From: Deltaproteobacteria bacterium
GTDB lineage: Bacteria > Desulfobacterota > DSM-4660 > Desulfatiglandales > Desulfatiglandaceae
Direction: 5' to 3'
DNA length: 7,649 bases
Assembly (NCBI GenBank): GCA_019307645.1
Contig: JAFDJF010000090.1
Location: 1 to 7,649 of the forward strand
Positions within the stretch are counted from its first letter, which is position 1. Each line of letters begins with the position of its first letter. Shown piece by piece: positions 1 through 5,410 of the stretch. Under the pieces are notes generated by a model. That model was given only the letters and a program-made list of their open reading frames with translations. It was not told the origin of the DNA and did not search any database. The translations under genes and the position numbers were made by a program.

Positions 1-8
1 TACGAAAC

Positions 9-18
9 TTACATGTAA
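9..18. promoter_or_regulatory. Perfect 10-bp palindrome upstream of etfB
   Basis: TTACATGTAA is a perfect palindrome lying just 5' of the etfB ribosome binding site. It could be an operator in the leader, or simply a chance A/T-rich palindrome. A related half-site (AACTTACAT) recurs in the leader of the dehydrogenase operon at 5174-5182, which raises the odds slightly that it is regulatory. The etf promoter itself lies outside the window or cannot be identified in the 35 bases available. Confidence 0.25.
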
Positions 19-35
19 CAACAGGGAGGACAAAC

Positions 36-827
36 ATGGAAATTTTGGTATGCGTTAAACAGGTTCCGGATACCACGGAAAATGAAATCGAGGTAAACAA
101 AGATGGAACAGACATTGAACGGGGTGACCTGGTATACTCTGTCAATGAATGGGATAACTACGCCGTCGAAGAGGCCATCCAGATTCGTGATGAGCTGGGT
201 GGTTCGGTAACCGTTGTGTCTGTTGGAAAAGATGAAGCAAACGAAGTCATCAGAAGACAGCTTGCCATGGGCGCGGATAAGGGAATCCTGATTTCAGATG
301 ATGCCTTTGACGAATCTGATGGAAAAGGGATAGCCACGATTCTGAAGGCGGAAATCGAAAAGGGAAATTACGACCTGATTTTAACCGGCGTCCTGGCAGA
401 TGACGGGGCCGGGCAGGTGGGCGGCATGCTGGCTGCAATGCTGGATCTGCCTTATGCATCGCCAGTGGCTTCTCTGGAAGTTCTGGATGACAAGAAGATC
501 AAAATCGGCCGCGAAATCGCGGGCGGGAACCTGGAGATGAATGAGATAGATCTTCCTTGTGTCCTTTCAATTCAGACCGGTATCAATGAGCCGCGTTATG
601 TGGGCATCCGGGGAATCAGGAAGGTTGCATCCATGGAAATCCCGGTTCACGGCGCAAGTGATCTCGGTATCCCTCCCGAAGCTGTCGGGAAAACCGGTGC
701 AAAGGCAAGGCGTGTGGATTATTTTGTGCCGGAACTTGGAGAAGGTGCCGAAATGCTGGAGGGCAGCACCGATGAGATTCTGGACAAGCTGATTGAGATA
801 TTAAGATCCAAAGGGGGGCTAAAATAA
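36..827 (+). CDS. etfB: Electron transfer flavoprotein beta subunit
   Basis: The 263-residue product is full length for the family (about 250-265). EtfB pairs with EtfA in a cytoplasmic FAD-containing heterodimer that accepts electrons from acyl-CoA dehydrogenases and passes them to a membrane quinone reductase or another acceptor. Visible family features are the N-terminal CVKQVPDT strand-loop (6-13), the VNEWDNYAVEEAI segment (36-48) matching the usual NPFDEYAVEEAL, the nucleotide-binding ADDGAGQVGGML loop (121-132), and the REIAGGN...LPCVLSIQ...NEPRY signature (159-188). The start at 36 is supported by a GGGAGGA ribosome site (24-30). The stop overlaps the etfA start. By family precedent EtfB domain III binds AMP; in bifurcating ETFs a second FAD sits there. 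I cannot decide between these from sequence alone. No acyl-CoA dehydrogenase or FixC/FixX partner is visible nearby. Confidence 0.96.
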   Translation: MEILVCVKQVPDTTENEIEVNKDGTDIERGDLVYSVNEWDNYAVEEAIQIRDELGGSVTVVSVGKDEANEVIRRQLAMGADKGILISDDAFDESDGKGIATILKAEIEKGNYDLILTGVLADDGAGQVGGMLAAMLDLPYASPVASLEVLDDKKIKIGREIAGGNLEMNEIDLPCVLSIQTGINEPRYVGIRGIRKVASMEIPVHGASDLGIPPEAVGKTGAKARRVDYFVPELGEGAEMLEGSTDEILDKLIEILRSKGGLK

Positions 828-1807
828 TGGGAAGACAAATTTTTGCATATATACTTCACCAGGAAGGGGTTGCCGATGATACAGCCCTTGAACTGATAAC
901 AGCGGCGGGCAAAATTGATCCGGATGCATCCGTTACAGCAATCATTTGCGGATCAGGCCAGGGACTCGAGGCGGTATGCAATGAGATTGCGTCTGCCTAT
1001 CAGGAGATATGGAAAATTGACAACCAGGCCCTTTCCTACCCCAATGCTGAAATTATCCGGGGTTTGCTTGTCCGTATCCTGCCTCAGGACGCAATCGTTC
1101 TTGTTCCCCATGAACATTTTGGCATGGATCTCTCGCCCGGGCTTTCCATTAAACTTGATGCCGTAAATCTTTCAGACGCTGTTGGCTTTGAAGGCATTGA
1201 GGGTGACACCCTCAAAGCAGTCCGCGAGGAATACAGCGGCATGGTCAGTACGCATATGAATTGCGATATCTCCGGCGGTGCCGTCATCAACATCCGGCCC
1301 GGGGCGTTTCAGGCAGATGAAACAAGAAGCGAAAGTGGACAGGTCGTTGACAAAACCGACGAGGCAATGGCCGGTGATCTTCCCGGGGCCGGTCGGCGTT
1401 TTCTGGAAATTGTTGAAGCCGAGGTGGGAGATGTTGACATTACCAAATCTGAAGTCCTTGTCTCAGTGGGACGTGGGATCGAGGACGAAGACAATATGGA
1501 AATCACATTTGATCTGGCAAAGGCTATGGGCGCTGATGTCTCCTGCTCCAGGCCCATCGTGGACGCTAAATGGTTGGAAAAACCTCGCCAGGTGGGAAGT
1601 TCAGGCCAGACTGTAAAACCCAAGATCTATATGGCCTGTGGCATCAGTGGCTCGTTCCAGCACCTGGCCGGCCTCAAAGGCAATCCATTTATCATTGCAA
1701 TCAACAAAAATGTCAAAGCACCTATCTTCCAGGTGGCTGACATAGGCATTGAAGCGGATATCCTTGACTTCCTGCCTGAGCTGACCGAAAAGATCAAAGA
1801 ACTATAG
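827..1807 (+). CDS. etfA: Electron transfer flavoprotein alpha subunit
   Basis: This 326-residue protein is the FAD-holding subunit of the ETF heterodimer. The N-terminal half (1-190) is the ETF alpha/beta domain, with the HEHFGMDLSPGLSIKLD segment (95-111) matching the usual GRDLAPRLAARLD. The C-terminal half is the FAD-binding domain: VSVGRGI (212-218), CSRPIVDAKW (240-249), RQVGSSG (254-260), YMACGISGSFQH (268-279), AIN (291-293) and APIFQVADIG (298-307). The GISG-x-x-QH signature has F where I or V is usual, a mild change. The start ATG shares its A with the etfB TAA stop (TAATG), so the genes are translationally coupled, and a G-rich stretch at 812-818 can serve as ribosome site. The operon ends here: a strong terminator follows within 50 bases. 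There is no N-terminal ferredoxin domain. Confidence 0.96.
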   Translation: MGRQIFAYILHQEGVADDTALELITAAGKIDPDASVTAIICGSGQGLEAVCNEIASAYQEIWKIDNQALSYPNAEIIRGLLVRILPQDAIVLVPHEHFGMDLSPGLSIKLDAVNLSDAVGFEGIEGDTLKAVREEYSGMVSTHMNCDISGGAVINIRPGAFQADETRSESGQVVDKTDEAMAGDLPGAGRRFLEIVEAEVGDVDITKSEVLVSVGRGIEDEDNMEITFDLAKAMGADVSCSRPIVDAKWLEKPRQVGSSGQTVKPKIYMACGISGSFQHLAGLKGNPFIIAINKNVKAPIFQVADIGIEADILDFLPELTEKIKEL

Positions 1808-1820
1808 TGACATTCAAGCC

Positions 1821-1833
1821 GGGAAAATTTCCC
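1821..1833. repeat. 13-bp palindrome after etfA
   Basis: GGGAAA and TTTCCC flank a single central A, giving a perfect odd-centred palindrome 13 bases after the etfA stop and upstream of the terminator. It cannot fold as a useful RNA hairpin because the loop is one base, so if it is functional a protein-binding site is more likely. It may equally be chance. Confidence 0.25.
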
Positions 1834-1855
1834 AATAGGTTTATCAAATTTTCAG

Positions 1856-1890
1856 GCCTCTCCTGGCTTATGGCCTTGAGAGGCTTTTTT
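1856..1890 (+). terminator. Intrinsic terminator of the etfBA operon
   Basis: The arms GCCTCTC (1856-1862) and GAGAGGC (1878-1884) pair over 7 bp. Inside them a second short stem, GGC (1865-1867) with GCC (1873-1875), extends the hairpin across a 2x2 internal mismatch. Six T residues follow directly (1885-1890). This is a textbook Rho-independent terminator 49 bases after the etfA stop, and it separates etfBA from the MORN gene. Confidence 0.9.
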
Positions 1891-1921
1891 ATGTATTAAG
1901 AATGATGACAGGGAGAGTTCA

Positions 1922-3241
1922 ATGAAAGTAATTGTAATATTTTTATTATTAGCGATTTGTTTTTTACCTGCAAAGACATTTAGTGAATGTACAAATGGTG
2001 ATTGTGTGAATGGACACGGCACGATGACATACCCTGACGGCAGTAAATATGAAGGCCAATGGAAGGATAACAAGAGAAACGGACAGGGAACTCTGAGCTT
2101 TCCTGACGGTGGGAGGTTGGCCGGTCAATGGAAGGATGGCCACTTTAATGGACAAGGCACGATGACCTACAGTTATGGCGTGTATGAAGGCCACTGGAAG
2201 GATGGAATGAAAAATGGTCAGGGGATTATGACATATTCTGACGGGAGTAAATATGAAGGCCAATGGAAAGATGACAGGAGAAATGGACAAGGGGCCTACA
2301 CATATCCCGGCGGTGGGAAATATGTTGGTCAGTGGAAAGAGGGTAAAAAGAATGGGCAGGGGATTTATATCGCCCCTGACAATTATAAATATACAGGTCA
2401 ATTTAAAAATGGCAAGACCCACGGTCAGGGGGTTATGATCTTTGCCGATGGTAGTAAATATGAAGGCCAGTGGCGAGAAAATAAGAGAAATGGACAGGGG
2501 TCGATGTCATATCCTGACGGGAGTAAATATGAAGGTCAATGGAAGAATGACGTGAAAAATGGACAAGGGACCTACACCTACTCTGACAGCGTTAGATATG
2601 TTGATCATTTTAAAGATGGTAAGGCCATTGGACAGGGGATTATGACCTTCCCTGATGGTCGTATGTATGAAGGTAAATGGAAAAATGGCAAGTTCATTAA
2701 GAATCTGAAACCTCTTACAAAACAAAAACCCGGGCAGATAAGTACGATGATGAGTACAGGGAGCATAGCGGCACCTGCGCCGGACGCTTATCCATATACG
2801 ATTCAGTTCGGTTCTTATAAGGACAGAAAAAAAGCGAACAGCTTTGCAGTGAAACTGAGGAAAAAAGGGGTTCCTGCATTTGTATGCCCTGCCCGGATTT
2901 CCGGAAAAGGCAAGTATTACCGTGTTTTCATAGGCTCCTACAGGACTCTAGAGGAGACACGGAAGGCCGCTTCGAAATTAAAGGGGCCTAAGGGTCTCCA
3001 TCCGCTTGAGGCCAAAATGCCCTATGCAATTCGGGTCGGGACTTTCGATTCAGATCCGGAACTGAAAAAGCTGGAAGCCGACCTTCGATCGAAAGCATAC
3101 CTGACATACAGCATTCCAGACAAACCCGACAATAACAGAACCAGACTCTTAATCGGGGCCTTCAGGACAGAGAAAGATGCGACAGAACTGACCAAAAAAC
3201 TGCAGCAGGAAGGGTTCAATGCAAAAGTGGTCAGGCGTTGA
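1922..3241 (+). CDS. Exported MORN-repeat protein with two C-terminal SPOR-like domains
   Basis: The product has 439 residues. Residues 1-21 are a Sec signal peptide (MK, a hydrophobic run to about residue 15, then PAKTFS), with likely cleavage near residue 21; FSEC is not a convincing lipobox. Ten MORN repeats follow (31-259, 23 residues each; repeat 3 has 22), of the form GQGxMTYPDGSKYEGQWKDxxxN. After a linker (260-288) there are two SPOR-like domains. The first (290-356) has the typical YTIQFGSY...A...L..KG...F...KYYRVFIGSY pattern. The second (367-437) is more divergent: YAIRVGTF...RTRLLIGAF...GFNAKVV. SPOR domains bind denuded peptidoglycan glycan strands, so a periplasmic cell-wall role is likely; MORN repeats form extended beta-hairpin scaffolds. 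The start has a GGGAGAG ribosome site (1911-1917). Only 31 bases separate the upstream terminator from the ATG, and I see no convincing promoter there. The exact role is unknown. Confidence 0.93.
   Translation: MKVIVIFLLLAICFLPAKTFSECTNGDCVNGHGTMTYPDGSKYEGQWKDNKRNGQGTLSFPDGGRLAGQWKDGHFNGQGTMTYSYGVYEGHWKDGMKNGQGIMTYSDGSKYEGQWKDDRRNGQGAYTYPGGGKYVGQWKEGKKNGQGIYIAPDNYKYTGQFKNGKTHGQGVMIFADGSKYEGQWRENKRNGQGSMSYPDGSKYEGQWKNDVKNGQGTYTYSDSVRYVDHFKDGKAIGQGIMTFPDGRMYEGKWKNGKFIKNLKPLTKQKPGQISTMMSTGSIAAPAPDAYPYTIQFGSYKDRKKANSFAVKLRKKGVPAFVCPARISGKGKYYRVFIGSYRTLEETRKAASKLKGPKGLHPLEAKMPYAIRVGTFDSDPELKKLEADLRSKAYLTYSIPDKPDNNRTRLLIGAFRTEKDATELTKKLQQEGFNAKVVRR
2012..2698 (+). repeat. Ten tandem 69-bp MORN-coding repeats
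   Basis: Each unit encodes one 23-residue MORN repeat, beginning at residues 31, 54, 77, 99, 122, 145, 168, 191, 214 and 237 of the MORN-SPOR protein. Unit 3 lacks one codon (66 bp). Units 1, 4, 7 and 8 share a nearly identical DNA core coding DGSKYEGQW, so the array is prone to recombination and length change. A three-unit (207-bp) super-period is also visible: units 1, 4 and 7 all end in a basic-RN linker. Confidence 0.92.
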
Positions 3242-3245
3242 AATA

Positions 3246-3665
3246 TTATGAGTCAAAAACCACGGTGGCCTTTCCCGTGGTCGTCTGCTTGCCTTCCTCG
3301 TCTTCCGACCACAGCGTCAATGCCACAAGCTTCTCGCCTGCTTCCTCCCATTTGCGTCCCACAGTCCCTTTGCAGACAAATTCCTTGTCCGGATAGTCCA
3401 TACCGCGGTACTGGCAGGAAATCTGTTTAACACGTCCCTGATGGTTTAGCCAGTTGGAAACCAGTTCTCCAAGGGCAGCATATTTAAACTTACCGTGCAC
3501 CAGGATGGAGCCCAGGGCCTTGGCATAATCAAAATTATAGTCATGATGCAACGGGTAAAAGTCTCCGCCCCCTGCCGCATATTTAACCAATTGGGTCACA
3601 CCCGGCTTTTTAGACAGCTCAGGCAGTGAATCTCCCTCTTGAATACTCTCCCAATTCAGAGTCAT
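3246..3665 (-). CDS. MaoC-like (R)-specific enoyl-CoA hydratase, catalytic subunit
   Basis: This 139-residue hot-dog-fold protein carries the hydratase-2 active-site motif. GGGDFYPLHHD at 32-42 supplies the expected catalytic Asp35 and His40, although the usual Asn before Pro is Tyr37. HG at 57-58 is the conserved start of the following helix. It should hydrate trans-2-enoyl-CoA to (R)-3-hydroxyacyl-CoA, or the reverse, as the active partner of the MaoC-N protein encoded just upstream, like HadB with HadA or the two halves of eukaryotic MFE-2 hydratase. I chose the ATG at 3665: a GGAGGGA ribosome site (3671-3677) precedes it and the upstream gene stops at 3679. An in-frame start at 3749 would overlap that gene by 71 bases. 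A terminator-like hairpin lies inside its 3' end. Acyl-ACP rather than acyl-CoA as substrate is possible. Confidence 0.88.
   Translation of the reverse strand: MTLNWESIQEGDSLPELSKKPGVTQLVKYAAGGGDFYPLHHDYNFDYAKALGSILVHGKFKYAALGELVSNWLNHQGRVKQISCQYRGMDYPDKEFVCKGTVGRKWEEAGEKLVALTLWSEDEEGKQTTTGKATVVFDS
3255..3280 (-). terminator. Terminator-like hairpin inside the 3' end of the MaoC gene
   Basis: Read on the minus strand, CCACGG (3280-3275), a 9-base loop and CCGTGG (3265-3260) are followed directly by five T residues (3259-3255). This has the form of an intrinsic terminator, but it lies before the stop codon (3248-3246), where termination would give an mRNA without a stop. It may be a weak terminator or a coincidence of codon use. 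Confidence 0.35.
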
Positions 3666-3678
3666 TTTTTTCCCTCCA

Positions 3679-4170
3679 TCAATAGAATAAGGCCTGCTGT
3701 CGCAGAATAGCAACCTTTTTGCCTTCCTGGGTCTTGAAAACGGTCTCAATAGTCATAATGAGCATTTTCCCCATGGATTTGGTGTCTTTTAAGTCGAGCC
3801 TTGATATACTCCGAACTGCAATGAGCGTATCTCCGGCGCAGATCGTGTCAAAGTACTCAACCTCCGTACCGCCATCCAGCACATTAGGCAGTCCGTGCTC
3901 TAATGTAGGCGATCCCTCCATGGGCTCACTAAAGTTATCATCCGACTTCCCCGGGATGAAAACCGGCGTCCCGATATACGTGGGGGGCACGGGGAGATTT
4001 CGGTAGCCGGCCTTTTTGGCGGCTTCGATGTCATAATAGACCGGATCCGTGTACCCGACACCCCTGGCAAAGGCGCGCACGCTGGTGGTCGTCACCTCAT
4101 AGGTCCAGGGCGGGGATTCTTTTCCGATTACAGCCCGCATTTCATCTGTAATTTCAAATTGTTCTGCCAT
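3679..4170 (-). CDS. MaoC N-terminal-type hot-dog protein, hydratase partner subunit
   Basis: This 163-residue protein resembles the MaoC_dehydrat_N / HadA family, the substrate-binding, non-catalytic half of heterodimeric (R)-hydratases. Residues 31-47 (VRAFARGVGYTDPVYYD) fit the family pattern VRxYAxAVGDxNPLYxD, in which the catalytic His is replaced (here Tyr). GYRNLPVPPTYIG (55-67) matches the GYGDLVAPPTF loop, and the GGTEVEYFDTICAGDTL segment (100-116) matches the second hot-dog strand. It probably pairs with the catalytic MaoC subunit encoded 13 bases downstream. The start at 4170 is chosen because GAGGAGG (4179-4185) sits 8 bases upstream. A GTG at 4227, directly after the dehydrogenase stop, would add 19 residues but has no ribosome site. 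The operon order is dehydrogenase, this gene, MaoC. Confidence 0.87.
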   Translation of the reverse strand: MAEQFEITDEMRAVIGKESPPWTYEVTTTSVRAFARGVGYTDPVYYDIEAAKKAGYRNLPVPPTYIGTPVFIPGKSDDNFSEPMEGSPTLEHGLPNVLDGGTEVEYFDTICAGDTLIAVRSISRLDLKDTKSMGKMLIMTIETVFKTQEGKKVAILRQQALFY

Positions 4171-4227
4171 AAAATTGACCTCCTCATCAAAGAGTTTTCC
4201 AAAAATACGTAAAACTCCGGCATACAC

Positions 4228-5151
4228 CTACTTCTCACCGGCAAGACCTAATGCAGCCATCATCTGATCGGTAAGCGTTGGATACACCTTTGCATTTTCC
4301 AGGGAATTGATTTTGTCCATACTGGCCATAATATCTTCCGCACTGGGAGCCGCAACCCCGTCACCTACTTTTACTTCGGGTCCGGTCATAATGGCCACCC
4401 GGCTGAAGATGCTGACCCCGGCATTGTAGATGTTTCCCGTGTCAATGCACTTGTCTGAACAAAGGTACACAACCATGGGTGCGACAAATTCAGGCTTCAT
4501 CATTTCCAGCATCTCCGGCGTCAACAGACTCTCTGTCAGCCTCGAGACTGCTGAAGGGGCCACGGCGTTCACCTTTATGTCATACTTTGCACCTTCCTGC
4601 TTGAGTGTATTCATCAACCCGATAATGCCCATTTTGGCGGCAGTGTAATTCGTCTGCCCGAAATTTCCGTATAGACCTGCACCGGAAGTAGTCATTACGA
4701 TACGGCCGAAATTGTTACTTTTCATCACCTTGAAGGCCGGTCGGGTTACGCAGTAGGCGCCTTTCAGATGAACCGCCACGACCCCATCCCAGTCCTCGGG
4801 CTCCATCTTGAGGAATGACCGGTCTCTTAAAATTCCCGCGTTGTTTATGACGATATCGACCCTGCCAAAGGCATCCATCGCGGTCTCAACCATATTCTCG
4901 CCGCCTTCGGGTATGGCTACGTTGTCGTAGTTTGCTACCGCTTCCCCGCCTTGTGCCTTGATCTCATTGACCACCTCGTCTGCAGGACTAGCAGAGCCCT
5001 CTCCTGTGCCGTCAGTGGAACCACCCAGATCATTGACCACGATTTTGGCACCCCGTTTGGCGAGTTCAAGGGCGTAGGCCTTTCCAAGTCCGCCCCCTGC
5101 ACCCGTAATAATTGCAACACGATCATCAAACGTTATCTCACCAATTGACAT
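4228..5151 (-). CDS. Short-chain dehydrogenase, (R)-3-hydroxyacyl-CoA dehydrogenase type (MFE-2-like)
   Basis: This is a 307-residue classical-type SDR. The Rossmann motif TGAGGGLG is at 16-23. Asp41 in VVNDLGG after the second strand favours NAD(H). NNAG is at 103-106, catalytic Ser156 in TTSGAGLYG, and Y169-x-x-x-K173 (YTAAK). The long GGSTDGTGEG insertion after Asp41 and the roughly 60-residue C-terminal extension are typical of the dehydrogenase part of peroxisomal multifunctional enzyme 2 (17-beta-HSD4 / Fox2), which oxidises (R)-3-hydroxyacyl-CoA to 3-ketoacyl-CoA. The two downstream hot-dog genes supply the hydratase half, so the operon is a split MFE-2. AAAGGGGG (5158-5165) precedes the ATG. 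A sigma70-like promoter lies at 5195-5223 on the same strand. The acyl substrate cannot be read from the sequence; aromatic-degradation dehydrogenases share this fold, so beta-oxidation is the likely but not the only role. Confidence 0.9.
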   Translation of the reverse strand: MSIGEITFDDRVAIITGAGGGLGKAYALELAKRGAKIVVNDLGGSTDGTGEGSASPADEVVNEIKAQGGEAVANYDNVAIPEGGENMVETAMDAFGRVDIVINNAGILRDRSFLKMEPEDWDGVVAVHLKGAYCVTRPAFKVMKSNNFGRIVMTTSGAGLYGNFGQTNYTAAKMGIIGLMNTLKQEGAKYDIKVNAVAPSAVSRLTESLLTPEMLEMMKPEFVAPMVVYLCSDKCIDTGNIYNAGVSIFSRVAIMTGPEVKVGDGVAAPSAEDIMASMDKINSLENAKVYPTLTDQMMAALGLAGEK

Positions 5152-5177
5152 TTTTTACCCCCTTTGCAGGATCAACT

Positions 5178-5193
5178 TACATACACGAATGTA
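5178..5193. promoter_or_regulatory. Candidate operator at the dehydrogenase promoter
   Basis: TACAT and ATGTA flank 6 bases, an inverted repeat placed immediately downstream of the minus-strand -10 box (5195-5200), across the predicted transcription start. A repressor bound there would block initiation. The left arm lies within AACTTACAT, which also occurs upstream of etfB (6-14). No known operator consensus is recognised. Confidence 0.35.
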
Positions 5194-5194
5194 G

Positions 5195-5223
5195 CTTATA
5201 TGTTTTTCAAAAAAAAATTTCAA
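5195..5223 (-). promoter_or_regulatory. Sigma70-like promoter of the dehydrogenase-MaoC operon
   Basis: On the minus strand, TTGAAA (5223-5218) and TATAAG (5200-5195) are separated by exactly 17 bases, with an A/T-rich spacer. The predicted start near 5188 gives a leader of about 37 bases before the ATG at 5151. Confidence 0.55.
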
Positions 5224-5275
5224 GCATTTTAGCGCCTGAATTGTTCAAGTATCTCAATTACATTCAAGCGGCGGA

Positions 5276-5304
5276 TTGAAAGTGATTGAAAAACTTTGTA
5301 TAGT
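5276..5304 (+). promoter_or_regulatory. Sigma70-like promoter of the PAS-LuxR gene
   Basis: TTGAAA (5276-5281) and TATAGT (5299-5304) are 17 bases apart, pointing to the PAS-LuxR gene with a leader of about 100 bases. GATTGAAA is repeated at 5274 and 5284, exactly one helical turn apart, which suggests a regulator contacts the -35 region. Confidence 0.5.
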
Positions 5305-5410
5305 TGTCTAATAAAAATAAGTTCTTCTGCAAAAACTAATTCCTACGAATTCACGAACATAATCAGCCCGGGGAACGCAGATGTCGGATCCCAATCCGTG
5401 AGGTGGAAAC

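Noticed and set aside
1922..1996. Lipoprotein signal on the MORN-SPOR protein
   Set aside because: The Cys at residue 23 is preceded by FSE, which does not fit the L-(A/S)-(G/A)-C lipobox; ordinary signal peptidase I cleavage fits better.
1964..2725. Open frames antisense to the MORN repeats
   Set aside because: They are mirror images of the repeated coding sequence, with no ribosome sites and no recognisable domains; the plus-strand MORN reading is unambiguous.
3666..3749. Longer start for the catalytic MaoC protein
   Set aside because: The extra 28 residues would overlap the upstream gene by 71 bases and look unlike the family; the ATG at 3665 has a good ribosome site.
4171..4227. GTG start directly after the dehydrogenase stop for the MaoC-N protein
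   Set aside because: It has no ribosome site of its own, while the ATG at 4170 has GAGGAGG at ideal spacing and begins at the usual family N terminus.
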